In this document: positions 52,329 to 63,840 of the stretch, piece by piece
Numbering within the stretch: the stretch's first letter is position 1
Layout: every line of letters begins with the position of its first letter
NCBI GenBank assembly: GCA_937934295.1
Contig: CALHAI010000006.1
Location: forward strand, 62,001 to 126,000
Length of the DNA: 64,000 nt
Source: an uncultured Blastocatellia bacterium
GTDB taxonomy: Bacteria; Acidobacteriota; Blastocatellia; HR10
Direction: 5' to 3'
Translations under genes and position numbers: made by a program
The notes under the pieces: model-generated
Database searches by the model: none
What the model was told of the DNA's origin: nothing
What the model saw: only the letters and a program-made list of their open reading frames with translations

Positions 52329-53419
52329 ATGTTCGACCAGGGCGAGCGGAACGAGCACGCACACGGCATCGAGGACACCGTGCGCGCTTACGCCGCGCAC
52401 GTCTTCGGTCTCGAGCCCCACGCCGTTCGAGTGGAGCGATTGGCGGGCGATGCTTCTGTGCGACAGTACTTCCGCGTCCGCCTCCCGGACGAGAGCCATT
52501 ATGTCGTCGCGCGCTATCCTGAACCGTTCGATCCGGCCACCCACCCCTATTGCGACGTGACGGCGCTCTTCCTCAAAGCGGGATTGCCCGTGCCGAAACT
52601 CTTCGATGCCGATGGCGAGCGGGCGATGATGCTCCTTGAGGACCTCGGCGATATCCGACTTCAGGACTGGCTTCCCGCAGCTCGACCCGAAGAGCGACGA
52701 GCCATCTATCGAGAAGCCGTCAGGCTGATCCTTCGGATTCAGGAGGCCACGCGCTTGGCCAAGGAGTGCGGATCAGTGGCGGCACGCCTGACCTTCGACG
52801 TGGAGAAATTGGATTGGGAGCTGCGCTTCTTCTTCACGAACTTTTTCGAGAAGCATCTCGGCCTCTCGCTCGAGCTCGAACGTGTGGAGCGCCTCCATGC
52901 GGAATTCCTGGAGATCGCCACGGAGCTGGCGGCGATCCCGCGCGTGCTGACGCATCGGGATTTTCATTCGCGGAACCTGATGCTGTATCGAGACTGGCTC
53001 TACATCATTGACCATCAGGACGCGCGCTTGGGGCCGCCCAGCTACGATCTCGCTTCATTGCTCGGCGATCCGTATGTGGAGCTGGAGGATGCTCTTGTCG
53101 AGGAGCTGATCGAATTCTTCCTCAAGGAGAAAGCGCGCGTGGACGTGGGTTGGCGCTCGGCCAAACGGCGGGCGACCTTTCGCCAGGAGTTGGACCTTAT
53201 GTCGCTACAGCGGCTCTTGAAGGCGACCGGGACTTACGCCTATCAAGCCGCCGTGTTGGGGAATCTCGTCTACATGCCTTACATCCCGCGAGCGCTCCAA
53301 CGGGCCGCGCGCGTCCTCTTTCGGCTCAGACGCTTCCCCGCGCTTCACGAGACGTTTGAAGAGATCATCGCGCCTGCCCTCTTGGAGTGGGAGCGAGTGG
53401 CAGCGGAGGCGGATCGCCA

Positions 53420-53423
<4 letters not shown>
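52329..53423 (+). CDS. AmgK-like aminoglycoside-phosphotransferase-fold sugar kinase
   Basis: The 364-residue protein belongs to the APH-fold COG3178 group, which includes AmgK, the anomeric MurNAc/GlcNAc 1-kinase of cell-wall recycling. It has [15 protein letters not shown] (nucleotide loop), MMLLEDLGD, the catalytic loop [13 protein letters not shown] and the metal Asp in [22 protein letters not shown] recycling role is inferred; murQ is also in this window, and the two would represent alternative MurNAc routes. The ATG has no SD. The stop overlaps the DUF255 gene in ATGA (53420-53423). Confidence 0.82.
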
Positions 53424-55519
<2,096 letters not shown>

Positions 55520-55544
55520 GCCATGTGCGTTCCGGATCACGACG

Positions 55545-56741
55545 GTGAAGGTCCTGCACATCGGAAAATTCTACTTTCCCGTACCGGGTGGCATGGAGAC
55601 GGTCTTGCAGCATCTGTGCGAGGAATTGAGCGCGCACGTGGACCTTCATGTCCTCGTCGCCAATCTTCGACCGTGGACGGTGACTGAGCGGATCAATGGC
55701 GTTCGGGTGACGCGCGCGGCACGATGGGGGCAGATCGCCTCCACCCCGCTCTGTCCTTCGCTCCCTCATCTTGTGGCCGAGCATCGGGCCGACATCATCC
55801 ACGTTCACGAACCGAATCCGACGGCCACACTCGCCGTACTGGCGGCGAACTCCAGGGCGCGCGTGCTCGTCTCTTTCCACAGCGAGATCGTGCGACAGCG
55901 CGTATTGCGCCAGATCTATCGTCCGCTTCTCGCGCGACTCTTGCGACGAGCGGATCGGATCATCGTTGCCACACCACGCCATCTCGACTTCCCTACGCTT
56001 CGCCCGTATCGGGAGAAGTGCGTCATCATTCCCTTTGGCATTGACGTGACTCGCTTTCAACGGAACGAGGCCGTGCAACGGCGCGCCGCAGCGATTCGCG
56101 CTGAGTTCGGACCTCGCTTGATCCTTTTCGTCGGTCGGCTCGTGTACTACAAAGGCGTGGAGTATTTGATCGAGGCGATGTCGTGCGTCTCGGGGCGACT
56201 CCTCATTGTCGGGCGCGGGCCGCGCGAGCGCGCCTGGCGACGGCGCGTCCGTGCTCTCGGGCTTGAGGGGCGGGTCGTCTTCCTCGGAGAGGTCGCGCAC
56301 GAGCACCTTCCAGCCTATTACCACGCGTGTGAGCTCTTGGTCCTCCCCTCCACACACGAGAGCGAAACCTTCGGGATCGTCCAGCTCGAAGCGATGGCGG
56401 CCGGGAAGCCGGTCATCAGCACGGCGTTGCCGACTGGCCTGGCATGGGTGAATCGGCATGGGGTGACTGGCCTCCTTGTCCCTCCGGCGAATGCCGACGC
56501 CTTGGCGGACGCCATGAATCGCTTGCTCGAAGATGACGCGCTTCGCCAACGGCTGGGGGAAGCTGCACGCCGATATGTCGGCGAGCACTTCACGCGCCAG
56601 AGGATGGCGCGCGCTGTTCTGGCCCTCTACGAAGAGGTGCTTTCCAGTGCGCCACAACCGCCCCTTCACGCGCGTCGTGAAGAACGTCTTCGCGCGCGCA
56701 CGTTCACGACTGCTTCGGCCGGAGACCCAAGCGACGAATGA
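55545..56741 (+). CDS. GT4-family glycosyltransferase
   Basis: The 398-residue GT-B enzyme starts at GTG 55545 (KVLHIGKFYFPVPGGMETVLQHL, the sugar-acceptor domain). Donor-domain motifs include ILFVGRLVYYKGVEYLIEAM, LLIVGRGPRERAWRRRV and the EX7E element ESETFGIVQLEAMAAGKPVI. It transfers a nucleotide-sugar residue, probably for a surface glycan or lipid. No SD precedes the GTG and the start may be wrong by a few codons. Its 3' end runs 38 bases over the end of the convergent aroK gene. Confidence 0.88.
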   Translation: MKVLHIGKFYFPVPGGMETVLQHLCEELSAHVDLHVLVANLRPWTVTERINGVRVTRAARWGQIASTPLCPSLPHLVAEHRADIIHVHEPNPTATLAVLAANSRARVLVSFHSEIVRQRVLRQIYRPLLARLLRRADRIIVATPRHLDFPTLRPYREKCVIIPFGIDVTRFQRNEAVQRRAAAIRAEFGPRLILFVGRLVYYKGVEYLIEAMSCVSGRLLIVGRGPRERAWRRRVRALGLEGRVVFLGEVAHEHLPAYYHACELLVLPSTHESETFGIVQLEAMAAGKPVISTALPTGLAWVNRHGVTGLLVPPANADALADAMNRLLEDDALRQRLGEAARRYVGEHFTRQRMARAVLALYEEVLSSAPQPPLHARREERLRARTFTTASAGDPSDE

Positions 56742-57213
56742 TCTCGTCGGCTATGCTCTCCGGCGTCAAAGATCCGGCCTCCACGTGCAGATCAGCCTGT
56801 TGATAGGCCGCAAGGCGCGCTTCCAGCAACGCGCGCATTTGTTCGGGCGAACGATAGAGGGGGCGGTCCGTCGTCCCTTCCAAGCGCTTGAGGATGACCT
56901 CCAGCGGACAATCGAGCCAGACCGAGACACCCAATCGTTTCACCTCGCGACGATTCTCCTCGCTCACGAAGGCGCCGCCGCCGAGCGCCACGACGACATC
57001 CTCCCAGGCCTTGAGCGCGCGCAAGGCGCGGCTCTCCATATCGCGAAAGGCACCTTCACCTCTTCGCGCGAAGATCTCGGGGATCGAGAAACCCGCCTGT
57101 TCCTGAAGCAACTCATCGAGATCCAGGAAGGCGTATCCGAGCTTCTCGGCCAAGAGGCGTCCGACCGTCGTCTTCCCCGATCCCATGAAGCCGACCAGGA
57201 AAATACGCCTCAT
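56704..57213 (-). CDS. aroK: Shikimate kinase
   Basis: The 169-residue P-loop kinase phosphorylates shikimate at O3. It shows Walker A LVGFMGSGKTTVGRLLAE, the shikimate-binding Asp/Arg in FLDLDELLQ and ARRGEGAFRDMES, LGGGAF, and the lid Arg in DRPLYRSPEQM. The ATG at 57213 overlaps the aroA stop (ATGA). It is the distal gene of an aroA-aroK unit, converging with the glycosyltransferase gene. Confidence 0.95.
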   Translation of the reverse strand: MRRIFLVGFMGSGKTTVGRLLAEKLGYAFLDLDELLQEQAGFSIPEIFARRGEGAFRDMESRALRALKAWEDVVVALGGGAFVSEENRREVKRLGVSVWLDCPLEVILKRLEGTTDRPLYRSPEQMRALLEARLAAYQQADLHVEAGSLTPESIADEIIRRLGLRPKQS

Positions 57214-58526
57214 CGTTCGACGATCCGCTCCAGCACGTGGAAGAACGTTGGGAAGGAGACGGCCGCGACCTCAGGATCTCGAATGCTCGTCTCCCCCTCG
57301 GCCAGAAGCGCAGCGATCGCGAATGCCATCGCGAGGCGATGATCGCCCTCGGGCTCGATCTCCGCCCCCCGCAACGACTGCGGCCCAGCAATGGCGAACC
57401 CGTCTTCGTATTCGAAGACGCGCGCCCCCATGCGCCGCAGGTTCTCCACGGTCACACGAATGCGATCGCTCTCCTTGACGCGGAGCTCGGCCGCATCGCG
57501 CACGAGCATCCCCCCGGGCATTTGTGTCGCGAGAACAGCGAGCAAGGGAATCTCATCAATCACCCGCGGGATGAGCGCTCCGCTGAGGACGAGCGGTTCC
57601 GCCTGTCCGCGCTCTCTGCAAGGAGAGGAGACGACGCGCACATCTCCCACTGGCTCGCCATACCACCACCGCACGTTCTCGATCTCGATGCGCGCTCCCC
57701 ACAGCCGAAGCACCTCGAGGAAACCCGTGCGCGTCGGATTGAGCAAGACGTCGCGAATGAATAAGTGCGAGCCCGGCAGCGCGAGCGCGCCCGCGATGAA
57801 GAAGGCCGCCGAAGAGATATCGCCAGCAATGCGATACTCCCGCGCGCGGAGCCGAGGCCGCCCTGAAACGGCGATGACCCCACCAACGACGCTCACCTCG
57901 GCACCGAATTCAGCGAGCATGATCTCCATATGATCTCGCGTCGGCACGGGCTCTTCGACGATCGTCGTCCCTGAGGCGAAGAGCCCGGCCAACAACACGC
58001 ACGACTTAACCTGCGCGCTCGCCACCGGCAGCCGGTACCGAATCGGACGCAACTTCCCCCCGCGAATCGTCAGGGGCGCATAGCGCTCCTCCCGCGCTCG
58101 CACCGAAGCCCCCATCAGCCGCAGCGGATGCGCGATCCGGTCCATGGGCCGACGCTGCAGCGACACATCGCCGGTGATCGTGCTCTCAAAAGGTTGTCCG
58201 GCCAAGATCCCCGCGAGCATGCGGATGGTGGAGCCGGAGTTCCCCGCATCGAGCGCTCGCCCAGGCGGCACGAATCCCTCCAAGCCCACCCCACTAATGG
58301 TCACCGTCAGCTCGTCTTCGGCATCAGTGATCTCGATCGGAACGCCCAGCGCTCGTAAACAAGCGAGCGTGCGCTCACAATCGAGGCTTGGAGAGAACCG
58401 GTGCAATCGCGAGACGCCCTCGCCGAGCGCGGCGCACAACGCCGCGCGATGCGAGAGCGACTTGTCCCCCGGCACGCGCAGCTCGCCCACGATGCGCTTC
58501 GCTCTCCCGATCACGCAGCTTGACAT
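57210..58526 (-). CDS. aroA: 3-phosphoshikimate 1-carboxyvinyltransferase (EPSP synthase)
   Basis: AroA joins PEP to shikimate-3-phosphate. The 438-residue protein has the substrate motifs VPGDKSLSHRAALCAALGEG, LDAGNSGSTIRMLAGILAG, RRPMDRI, KSCVLLAGL, and near the C-terminus ELRVKESDRIRVTVENLR and GDHRLAMAFAIAAL. The residue order after LDAGNSG (STIRM rather than TTIRLM-like) is within family variation. ATG 58526 has an AAGGG-type SD. The transcript continues into aroK. Confidence 0.95.
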   Translation of the reverse strand: MSSCVIGRAKRIVGELRVPGDKSLSHRAALCAALGEGVSRLHRFSPSLDCERTLACLRALGVPIEITDAEDELTVTISGVGLEGFVPPGRALDAGNSGSTIRMLAGILAGQPFESTITGDVSLQRRPMDRIAHPLRLMGASVRAREERYAPLTIRGGKLRPIRYRLPVASAQVKSCVLLAGLFASGTTIVEEPVPTRDHMEIMLAEFGAEVSVVGGVIAVSGRPRLRAREYRIAGDISSAAFFIAGALALPGSHLFIRDVLLNPTRTGFLEVLRLWGARIEIENVRWWYGEPVGDVRVVSSPCRERGQAEPLVLSGALIPRVIDEIPLLAVLATQMPGGMLVRDAAELRVKESDRIRVTVENLRRMGARVFEYEDGFAIAGPQSLRGAEIEPEGDHRLAMAFAIAALLAEGETSIRDPEVAAVSFPTFFHVLERIVER

Positions 58527-58665
58527 AGAGCCCTTGCTATGTTACATCATTCCCTCCGAAGATGCACAGCGTTGGCTCCGCTATCGAGAAACACGCGCGC
58601 GCGGACGACACTTCTCCCGAACACGCCGTTCGGTCCCGGAGCTTCCGACGCGCCTGGGGGGCTCC

Positions 58666-59112
58666 ATGAGGGGGGACAAGGCCCCAGAGACCTACAGCAT
58701 CAGCCTGAGTGTGGCGAGCGGCTTCGAGTTCGTCGAGCTTGTGGAGGCGGTGACCACTACGCTGGCCCGCCTTACAGGGTTTGACGAAGAAACCGCCATG
58801 TGGATCAGCATGGCCGTGCGCGAAGCTGTCATCAATGCCATCAAGCATGGCAATAAGGAAGATCGGCAGAAGCGGGTCGAGATCCAATATGCCTTTAATC
58901 ACGACGGCCTCAGCATCTGCGTGAGAGACCAGGGGAGCGGCTTCGACCCCTCCCAGGTGCCCAATCCTCTGGACCCGGAGAATCTGTTGAAGCCGACCGG
59001 ACGCGGCATCTTTTACATGAAGGCGTTCATGGACGAAGTGGACTTCTGGTCGTCACCGACTGGGGGAACGATCGTCCGTCTGCGAAAGAAGATTCGTTCG
59101 AGGAACCCGTAG
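58666..59112 (+). CDS. RsbW/SpoIIAB-like serine-protein kinase (anti-sigma factor type)
   Basis: The 148-residue GHKL-type ATPase has the N box AVREAVINAIKHGNKED, the G1 box VRDQGSGFDPSQVPNP and the G2 box TGRGIFYMKAFMDEV. Such proteins bind a sigma factor or another partner and phosphorylate a STAS-domain antagonist. ATG 58666 is preceded by GGGGGGCTCC. The STAS gene follows immediately (stop TAG 59110-59112, ATG 59113). No sigma-factor gene is adjacent, so the target may be encoded elsewhere. Confidence 0.9.
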   Translation: MRGDKAPETYSISLSVASGFEFVELVEAVTTTLARLTGFDEETAMWISMAVREAVINAIKHGNKEDRQKRVEIQYAFNHDGLSICVRDQGSGFDPSQVPNPLDPENLLKPTGRGIFYMKAFMDEVDFWSSPTGGTIVRLRKKIRSRNP

Positions 59113-59454
59113 ATGCTCCACATCGCGCATCGCACCTTCGGAGACGTGCATATCCTGGACATCGAGGGGCGGATCACGATCGGCGAGGGGACGCTTCACT
59201 TTCGCGAGGCCGTGCATCGCGTGCTCCAGCAAGGGGGACGCAACGTCCTGCTCAATCTCGCTGGCGTCACGCACATGGACAGCTCGGGCATCGGGGAACT
59301 GGTGAGCGCCTATACGGCGGTGGGGAATCGCGGAGGATGCCTGAAGCTGCTCCAGGTCCCTCCGCGCATCCGAGAGGTTTTGACGATCACGAAACTGGCC
59401 ACCGTCTTCGAGATCTTCGAGGACGAGGCGGCAGCCGTAGAGAGTTTCCGGTAG
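59113..59454 (+). CDS. STAS-domain anti-sigma-factor antagonist
   Basis: The 113-residue single STAS domain has the phosphorylatable Ser in VTHMDSSGIGELVSAY. The beta-alpha pattern before it (FGDVHILDIEGRITIGEG; NVLLNLAGVTHMD) matches SpoIIAA/RsbV. When unphosphorylated it would release the target of the upstream RsbW-like kinase. The pair forms a partner-switching module; no RsbU-type phosphatase is seen in the window. Confidence 0.92.
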   Translation: MLHIAHRTFGDVHILDIEGRITIGEGTLHFREAVHRVLQQGGRNVLLNLAGVTHMDSSGIGELVSAYTAVGNRGGCLKLLQVPPRIREVLTITKLATVFEIFEDEAAAVESFR

Positions 59455-59520
59455 CCTTCCGTCCCCACGGAATGTCTCCCCCGAGTCGCACGATGCCCTG
59501 CCCATATCAGGGGATGTATC

Positions 59521-60642
59521 TCACGGCGAGAGGTCGCGCAGGCTCTCGCGAAGGAGGGCGCGGACGATTCGAGGAGGAACGTCATCGCGCACCGTCACGT
59601 GACCGATGCGCGTGGGGAGTACGAAGGTCAAACGTCCGGCCCGTGCTTTCTTATCATGGCGCATCGCGGCCAGGACCGCATCGGGATCGAGATCGGCGAT
59701 CGAAGGGAAGCGCCCGCAGGCGATGACCGCACGATGGAGACGCTCGGCCTCTCCCGGCGACAGCAGGCCCAGACGCACGGCCAGACGTGCGGCCATGATC
59801 ATCCCATAGCCGACGGCCTCGCCATGCTTCAAGCGGCGATAGCGGGTGACGGATTCCAGCGCATGCCCGAAAGTGTGTCCGAAGTTAAGGATTTGGCGAA
59901 GCCCAGCCTCTCGCTCATCGCGGCAGACAATGTCGGCTTTGATTTCGCAGCAGCGTCGGATCACGGGGACCCAAGCCGCCGCTTCTCCGCTTCGGAGCGC
60001 GTTCAGGTGCGCGAGGATCTGGTCGAAGAGCTCGGCCTCACGAATGACGCCATATTTGAGGGCTTCGCACAAACCGGCGGCTACCTCTCGAGGCGGAAGC
60101 GTGCGCAGGGTCGCGACGTCCACGAGCACGAGCCGCGGTTGATGGAACGCGCCGACGAGATTCTTCCCTTGCGGTAAGTTCACGCCGGTTTTGCCGCCGA
60201 TCGAGCTATCGATGGCCGCCAACACGGTCGTCGGGATATGCACGTACGCGATCCCCCGCAAGAACGTGGCGGCCACGAATCCGGCGATGTCGCCGACGAC
60301 GCCTCCGCCGAGCGCTACGATCGCCGATGTCCGATCCAACCGCTGTTCGGCCAGCTCCTCGTACAGCCGCTCGACAGTTCGCAAGGTCTTGTATCGTTCG
60401 CCATCGCCGACAAGATGGACGGAGAGGGCGAAGCCCGCTCGCCGAAGACCGGAACAGAGCGTTCGCCCATACAACCCGAATACGCGTGCGTTGGAGATGA
60501 GGGCCAAGCGCGAGGTCCTCAGCCCGGCCACTTCCAAAGCCTTCCGCGCCAGCGCTCCGGCGCGCTGCATCAGACCTTCGCCGATCACGATGTCGTAGCT
60601 GCGCTCAGCGAGCGGAACGCGAACGCGCTCTTCGTCACTCAT
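59521..60642 (-). CDS. aroB: 3-dehydroquinate synthase
   Basis: AroB converts DAHP to 3-dehydroquinate with NAD and a divalent metal. The 373-residue protein shows GDGERYKTLRTVERLYEEL, the NAD loop ALGGGVVGDIAGFVAATFLRG, PTTVLAAIDSSIGGKTGVNLP, GAFHQP, and the metal site LNFGHTFGHALES with RLKHGEAVGYGM. ATG 60642 overlaps the M3-like peptidase stop (60639-60642). The gene is separated from aroA/aroK by the RsbW/STAS pair. Confidence 0.95.
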   Translation of the reverse strand: MSDEERVRVPLAERSYDIVIGEGLMQRAGALARKALEVAGLRTSRLALISNARVFGLYGRTLCSGLRRAGFALSVHLVGDGERYKTLRTVERLYEELAEQRLDRTSAIVALGGGVVGDIAGFVAATFLRGIAYVHIPTTVLAAIDSSIGGKTGVNLPQGKNLVGAFHQPRLVLVDVATLRTLPPREVAAGLCEALKYGVIREAELFDQILAHLNALRSGEAAAWVPVIRRCCEIKADIVCRDEREAGLRQILNFGHTFGHALESVTRYRRLKHGEAVGYGMIMAARLAVRLGLLSPGEAERLHRAVIACGRFPSIADLDPDAVLAAMRHDKKARAGRLTFVLPTRIGHVTVRDDVPPRIVRALLRESLRDLSP

Positions 60643-62144
60643 CCTCGCCTCCGTCGTCGTCCCAATGCCGCGCGCACTTCGTCCACAAGAGGTTCAATCG
60701 AAGGGTCACCGGCATCGATCTGCCGGATGAGCTCCTCGACCGTGTAGCGCTCGCCCGTCTCCCACAACTCGATCAGAAAGCGTCCGGCTCGTGGATGCCG
60801 CCACCACCGATGTCCGAATCGCGTCTTCACGTGATCGCGCAGCCAGACCTCGGCCACCCACGCCCGCCAATAATCGGCCGCGTAGAAGCCATCGTCCACA
60901 TCGCTCAGGAATTCCTCGGGCCCATGGCGAAATCCCGTCGCGCGCGTGAGTCGTTCGGCGTATTCCGAAGCGAGGGCCTCCGGCTCATCGGTCGCATGGA
61001 GGAGCTGCTCGTACTCGCACCGGGCGGCGTATCGGCGCAGGAGGAAGAGCCGATGCACCCACATGAGCTTCAGGAAATGCTCGCTCGCCAGGAAGTGCAA
61101 CGCCTCATCAAGCCAACGCGGCTCCCGAAGCAACGACTCGAACAGGAACGCGTAGCTCTCACTCACGGCGCGATCGCCCGAATACTTGAACTCAGGGAGG
61201 AGCGCCGCCGATGTCCACGCGTAGTGCTGCGCATGTCCGGCCTCATGAAGCAGGGCCTGGTAATCCGGCACGCCGCCGTTCGGGGCGATGACGAGCTTGA
61301 TCTCCTCCGGGATTCGAATCGGGACGCAGAACGCGCGCGGATGCTTGCGGGGACGTTCCTCATCATCCACCTCGATGTTCTCCTGCCGATCGACTTCGAG
61401 GCCGAGTCCCTGCCACACCTCTTCATAGATCGCTCGCAAGCCATCGCGGGGGAAGACATCCGCATAGCGCTCCAGGTGAAAGAAGGCCGGGATATCCGCG
61501 CGATCGGCTTCCGCCGGGCGCAATCCCAATTCGCTCATCAGCGCGTCATGAAGATGCGCCCGATACAGCTCGTCCGTCTCCTCCAGGAATCGCGCCCACT
61601 GGTGCCCGAGCACTTCGAAATCCCGCGCGCGCACGGCTTGATAGAGCGCTCGAGAGTTCGCATACCCGAACCCGCGCGCCGCGCGATGCAACTGGCGCCA
61701 TCGCTCCAGGCGGAGCTCATTCGTCCGCCGAATGACCTCGGTGCACTGCGCCTGCAGCTCCCGACGCCGCCGAGGATTCGGCTCGGTCGCCAACCGTTGC
61801 TTCGCCTGATAGAACGTGAGCGTCACCTTGTCCCAGAGGATCTCCGCCTCCGCCTCCGCGCGCGCGATCTGCTCCGTCAAGGAGTGGACGCTCATCTCCA
61901 GCGCGCGTTCGGTGGCATCGGCGATCAAGAGATCGAGCGCGCGGCGCGAGGTCTCGAAAGACTCGGGGATCGCCTCGCGCTCGCGTCGCAAAGCCTCGAT
62001 GGCCTCGCGCGTGAAGAGGTGCCCGTACCGATCGTAGATCGGCTCCAGCTCCAGCGTCTCCTTGCGTCCCGAATAATGCTCGTATTCCTCGCGCGCGAGC
62101 GCTTCGTGGAATCGGGTCAACTCCCCTCGATAGGCGTCGAGCAT
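60639..62144 (-). CDS. M3-like zinc metallopeptidase
   Basis: The 501-residue mostly helical protein has the gluzincin motif LLHEAGHAQHYAW (HExxH, about residue 300) followed by SESYAFLFESLL, with a candidate third ligand Glu. The general layout recalls the M3/oligoendopeptidase-like group, though it is shorter than PepF and the exact subfamily is not recognised. No signal peptide is seen, so it is cytosolic. No SD is evident before ATG 62144. It is co-transcribed with aroB by 4-base overlap. Confidence 0.8.
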   Translation of the reverse strand: MLDAYRGELTRFHEALAREEYEHYSGRKETLELEPIYDRYGHLFTREAIEALRREREAIPESFETSRRALDLLIADATERALEMSVHSLTEQIARAEAEAEILWDKVTLTFYQAKQRLATEPNPRRRRELQAQCTEVIRRTNELRLERWRQLHRAARGFGYANSRALYQAVRARDFEVLGHQWARFLEETDELYRAHLHDALMSELGLRPAEADRADIPAFFHLERYADVFPRDGLRAIYEEVWQGLGLEVDRQENIEVDDEERPRKHPRAFCVPIRIPEEIKLVIAPNGGVPDYQALLHEAGHAQHYAWTSAALLPEFKYSGDRAVSESYAFLFESLLREPRWLDEALHFLASEHFLKLMWVHRLFLLRRYAARCEYEQLLHATDEPEALASEYAERLTRATGFRHGPEEFLSDVDDGFYAADYWRAWVAEVWLRDHVKTRFGHRWWRHPRAGRFLIELWETGERYTVEELIRQIDAGDPSIEPLVDEVRAALGRRRRRG

Positions 62145-62233
62145 GTCCCACTACCAAACGATGATGGATCGAGGCCATTCGGGCTGTCAAGCTGAAGCTT
62201 CCGCCTCGCCCGATGAGGCCAAGGAGCGGTTTC

Positions 62234-62263
62234 TTGACAAGCGCTTCCGAAGGTCGGTACGCT
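62234..62263 (+). promoter_or_regulatory. Promoter of the ubiX-ubiA-mqnE operon
   Basis: A perfect TTGACA (62234-62239) and TACGCT (62258-62263) with an 18-base spacer; the -10 ends 16 bases before ATG 62280. No clear SD follows. Confidence 0.5.
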
Positions 62264-62279
62264 TGTCTCCTGAAACGCG

Positions 62280-62903
62280 ATGGGCGCTATGGGTGAGGGA
62301 ATCTCCATCACGGTCGCCGTCACGGGTGCCAGTGGCGCCTGCTACGCACAGCGGCTGCTGCAGCTGCTGGATGCGAGTCCGCGTGTCCGGCAGATCAATC
62401 TGCTCATCAGCGACAACGGACGTCGCGTCTTCGCCGAGGAGTTGAATGTGGAGATACCTGCCCTGCTCAGTCCCGAGGTCGCCGACCAGCTCGGTCTCTC
62501 TCGCCGCAAGCTCGTGTGTTTTCAACTGAACGACCTGGGCGCGCCCATCTCCAGCGGCTCCTATCCGGTGGATGGGATGGTCATCGTTCCCTGCAGCGTT
62601 GGGACGCTCGGCGCGATCGCCACGGGGGCGACGATGAACTTGATCCATCGCGCCGCTGACGTGACGTTGAAAGAGGGGCGGCGCCTCGTTCTCGTCGTGC
62701 GGGAGACACCGCTCAACGCGATCCACTTGCAAAACATGCTGACGCTGCGGCAACTGGGAGCGGTGATCCTGCCGGCCATGCCGGCCTTCTACCATCGCCC
62801 GCGTACGATCGACGATCTGGTGCAGCACTTCGTCTATCGCATTCTCGACCATCTGGGGATCGAACATTCCCAAGAGACGATGTGGCGAGGAGGGCATGGG
62901 TGA
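62280..62903 (+). CDS. ubiX: UbiX-like flavin prenyltransferase (probable MqnM)
   Basis: UbiX makes prenylated FMN, the cofactor of UbiD-type decarboxylases. The 207-residue flavoprotein has [22 protein letters not shown] (FMN phosphate loop), [47 protein letters not shown] and a C-terminal [18 protein letters not shown]. With a UbiA-like gene and mqnE immediately downstream, it is most likely the MqnM of the futalosine menaquinone pathway. ATG 62289 is an alternative start. The stop overlaps the next ATG (TGATG). Confidence 0.93.
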   Translation: MGAMGEGISITVAVTGASGACYAQRLLQLLDASPRVRQINLLISDNGRRVFAEELNVEIPALLSPEVADQLGLSRRKLVCFQLNDLGAPISSGSYPVDGMVIVPCSVGTLGAIATGATMNLIHRAADVTLKEGRRLVLVVRETPLNAIHLQNMLTLRQLGAVILPAMPAFYHRPRTIDDLVQHFVYRILDHLGIEHSQETMWRGGHG

Positions 62904-63811
62904 TGAGGAGCGCGATGTCGAAGATGTCCGCGCGGCCTTCTCCGGCAATGGCGCTGTGGCGAAACACGCATCTGACGCTGGAGATGATCAAGATTGAGCA
63001 CACGCTCTTCGCCTTACCGTTTGCGCTCTTAGGTGCGATTCTCGCTGCCGAGGGTCTGCCCGACGGGCGTACGCTCTTTTGGATTCTGGTCGCCATGGTG
63101 GGCGCGCGCAGTGCCGCGATGGCCTTCAACCGGCTCGTAGATTGCGAATTCGATCGCCAGAATCCGCGAACGCAGAATCGCGCACTGCCAGCCGGGCGCG
63201 TGAGCCCAGGCTACGTCCGCGCCTTCACGGTCGTCTCGGCGGCCGCGTTCCTAGTGGCGGCGGCCATGTTGAATCGGCTCACGCTGATGTTGGCCCCGGT
63301 GGCGCTCGCCTCGATCCTGCTCTACTCTTACACGAAGCGGTTCACCGCGTACTCGCATCTGGTGCTCGGCTGGTGCCTGGCCATCGCGCCGACAGGGGCC
63401 TGGATCGCCGTGCGCGGCGCTTTGGACGATTGGCTCCCCATCTCGGTGAGCCTCGCCGTCATGATGTGGGTGGCCGGCTTCGATGTGATCTACGCTTGTC
63501 AGGACGTGGACTTCGATCGGCGTGCGGGCTTGCACTCGCTCCCGGCGCGATTCGGCCTCCGACGCGCTCTCCGGATCGCACGGGTCTTTCACGGGATCGC
63601 CTTTGCCAGCCTCGTGTGGGCCTTCCGCTTAGCCGGACTGCGCTGGCTGGGCGGAGCGGGACTTGCGACGACGCTCTTGCTCCTCATCCGACAACATCGG
63701 CTCGTTCGCCCCGACGATCTCTCGCGGGTCAACGAAGCCTTCTTCACCACCAACGCCTGCGTGAGTCTCATCCTTTTATTCACGATGGGCGGGGAGGTGC
63801 TCTTGCGATGA
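62903..63811 (+). CDS. ubiA: UbiA-family prenyltransferase (probable MqnP)
   Basis: The 302-residue integral membrane enzyme has about eight helices and the two Asp-rich prenyl-diphosphate/Mg motifs: [21 protein letters not shown] near residue 75 and [18 protein letters not shown] near residue 200. It prenylates an aromatic acid; here probably the 1,4-dihydroxy-6-naphthoate made by the Mqn pathway. ATG 62903 is chosen because GGAGG lies 9 bases upstream; GTG 62882 is in frame but lies in ubiX. Confidence 0.92.
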   Translation: MRSAMSKMSARPSPAMALWRNTHLTLEMIKIEHTLFALPFALLGAILAAEGLPDGRTLFWILVAMVGARSAAMAFNRLVDCEFDRQNPRTQNRALPAGRVSPGYVRAFTVVSAAAFLVAAAMLNRLTLMLAPVALASILLYSYTKRFTAYSHLVLGWCLAIAPTGAWIAVRGALDDWLPISVSLAVMMWVAGFDVIYACQDVDFDRRAGLHSLPARFGLRRALRIARVFHGIAFASLVWAFRLAGLRWLGGAGLATTLLLLIRQHRLVRPDDLSRVNEAFFTTNACVSLILLFTMGGEVLLR

Positions 63812-63840
63812 CGCCCGCTCGCGCATGGAAGGGGGAGAGC

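Noticed and set aside
52210-52362. Upstream extension of the hutI frame
   Set aside because: The extension crosses the promoter and start of the divergent kinase gene; family members start near 52209.
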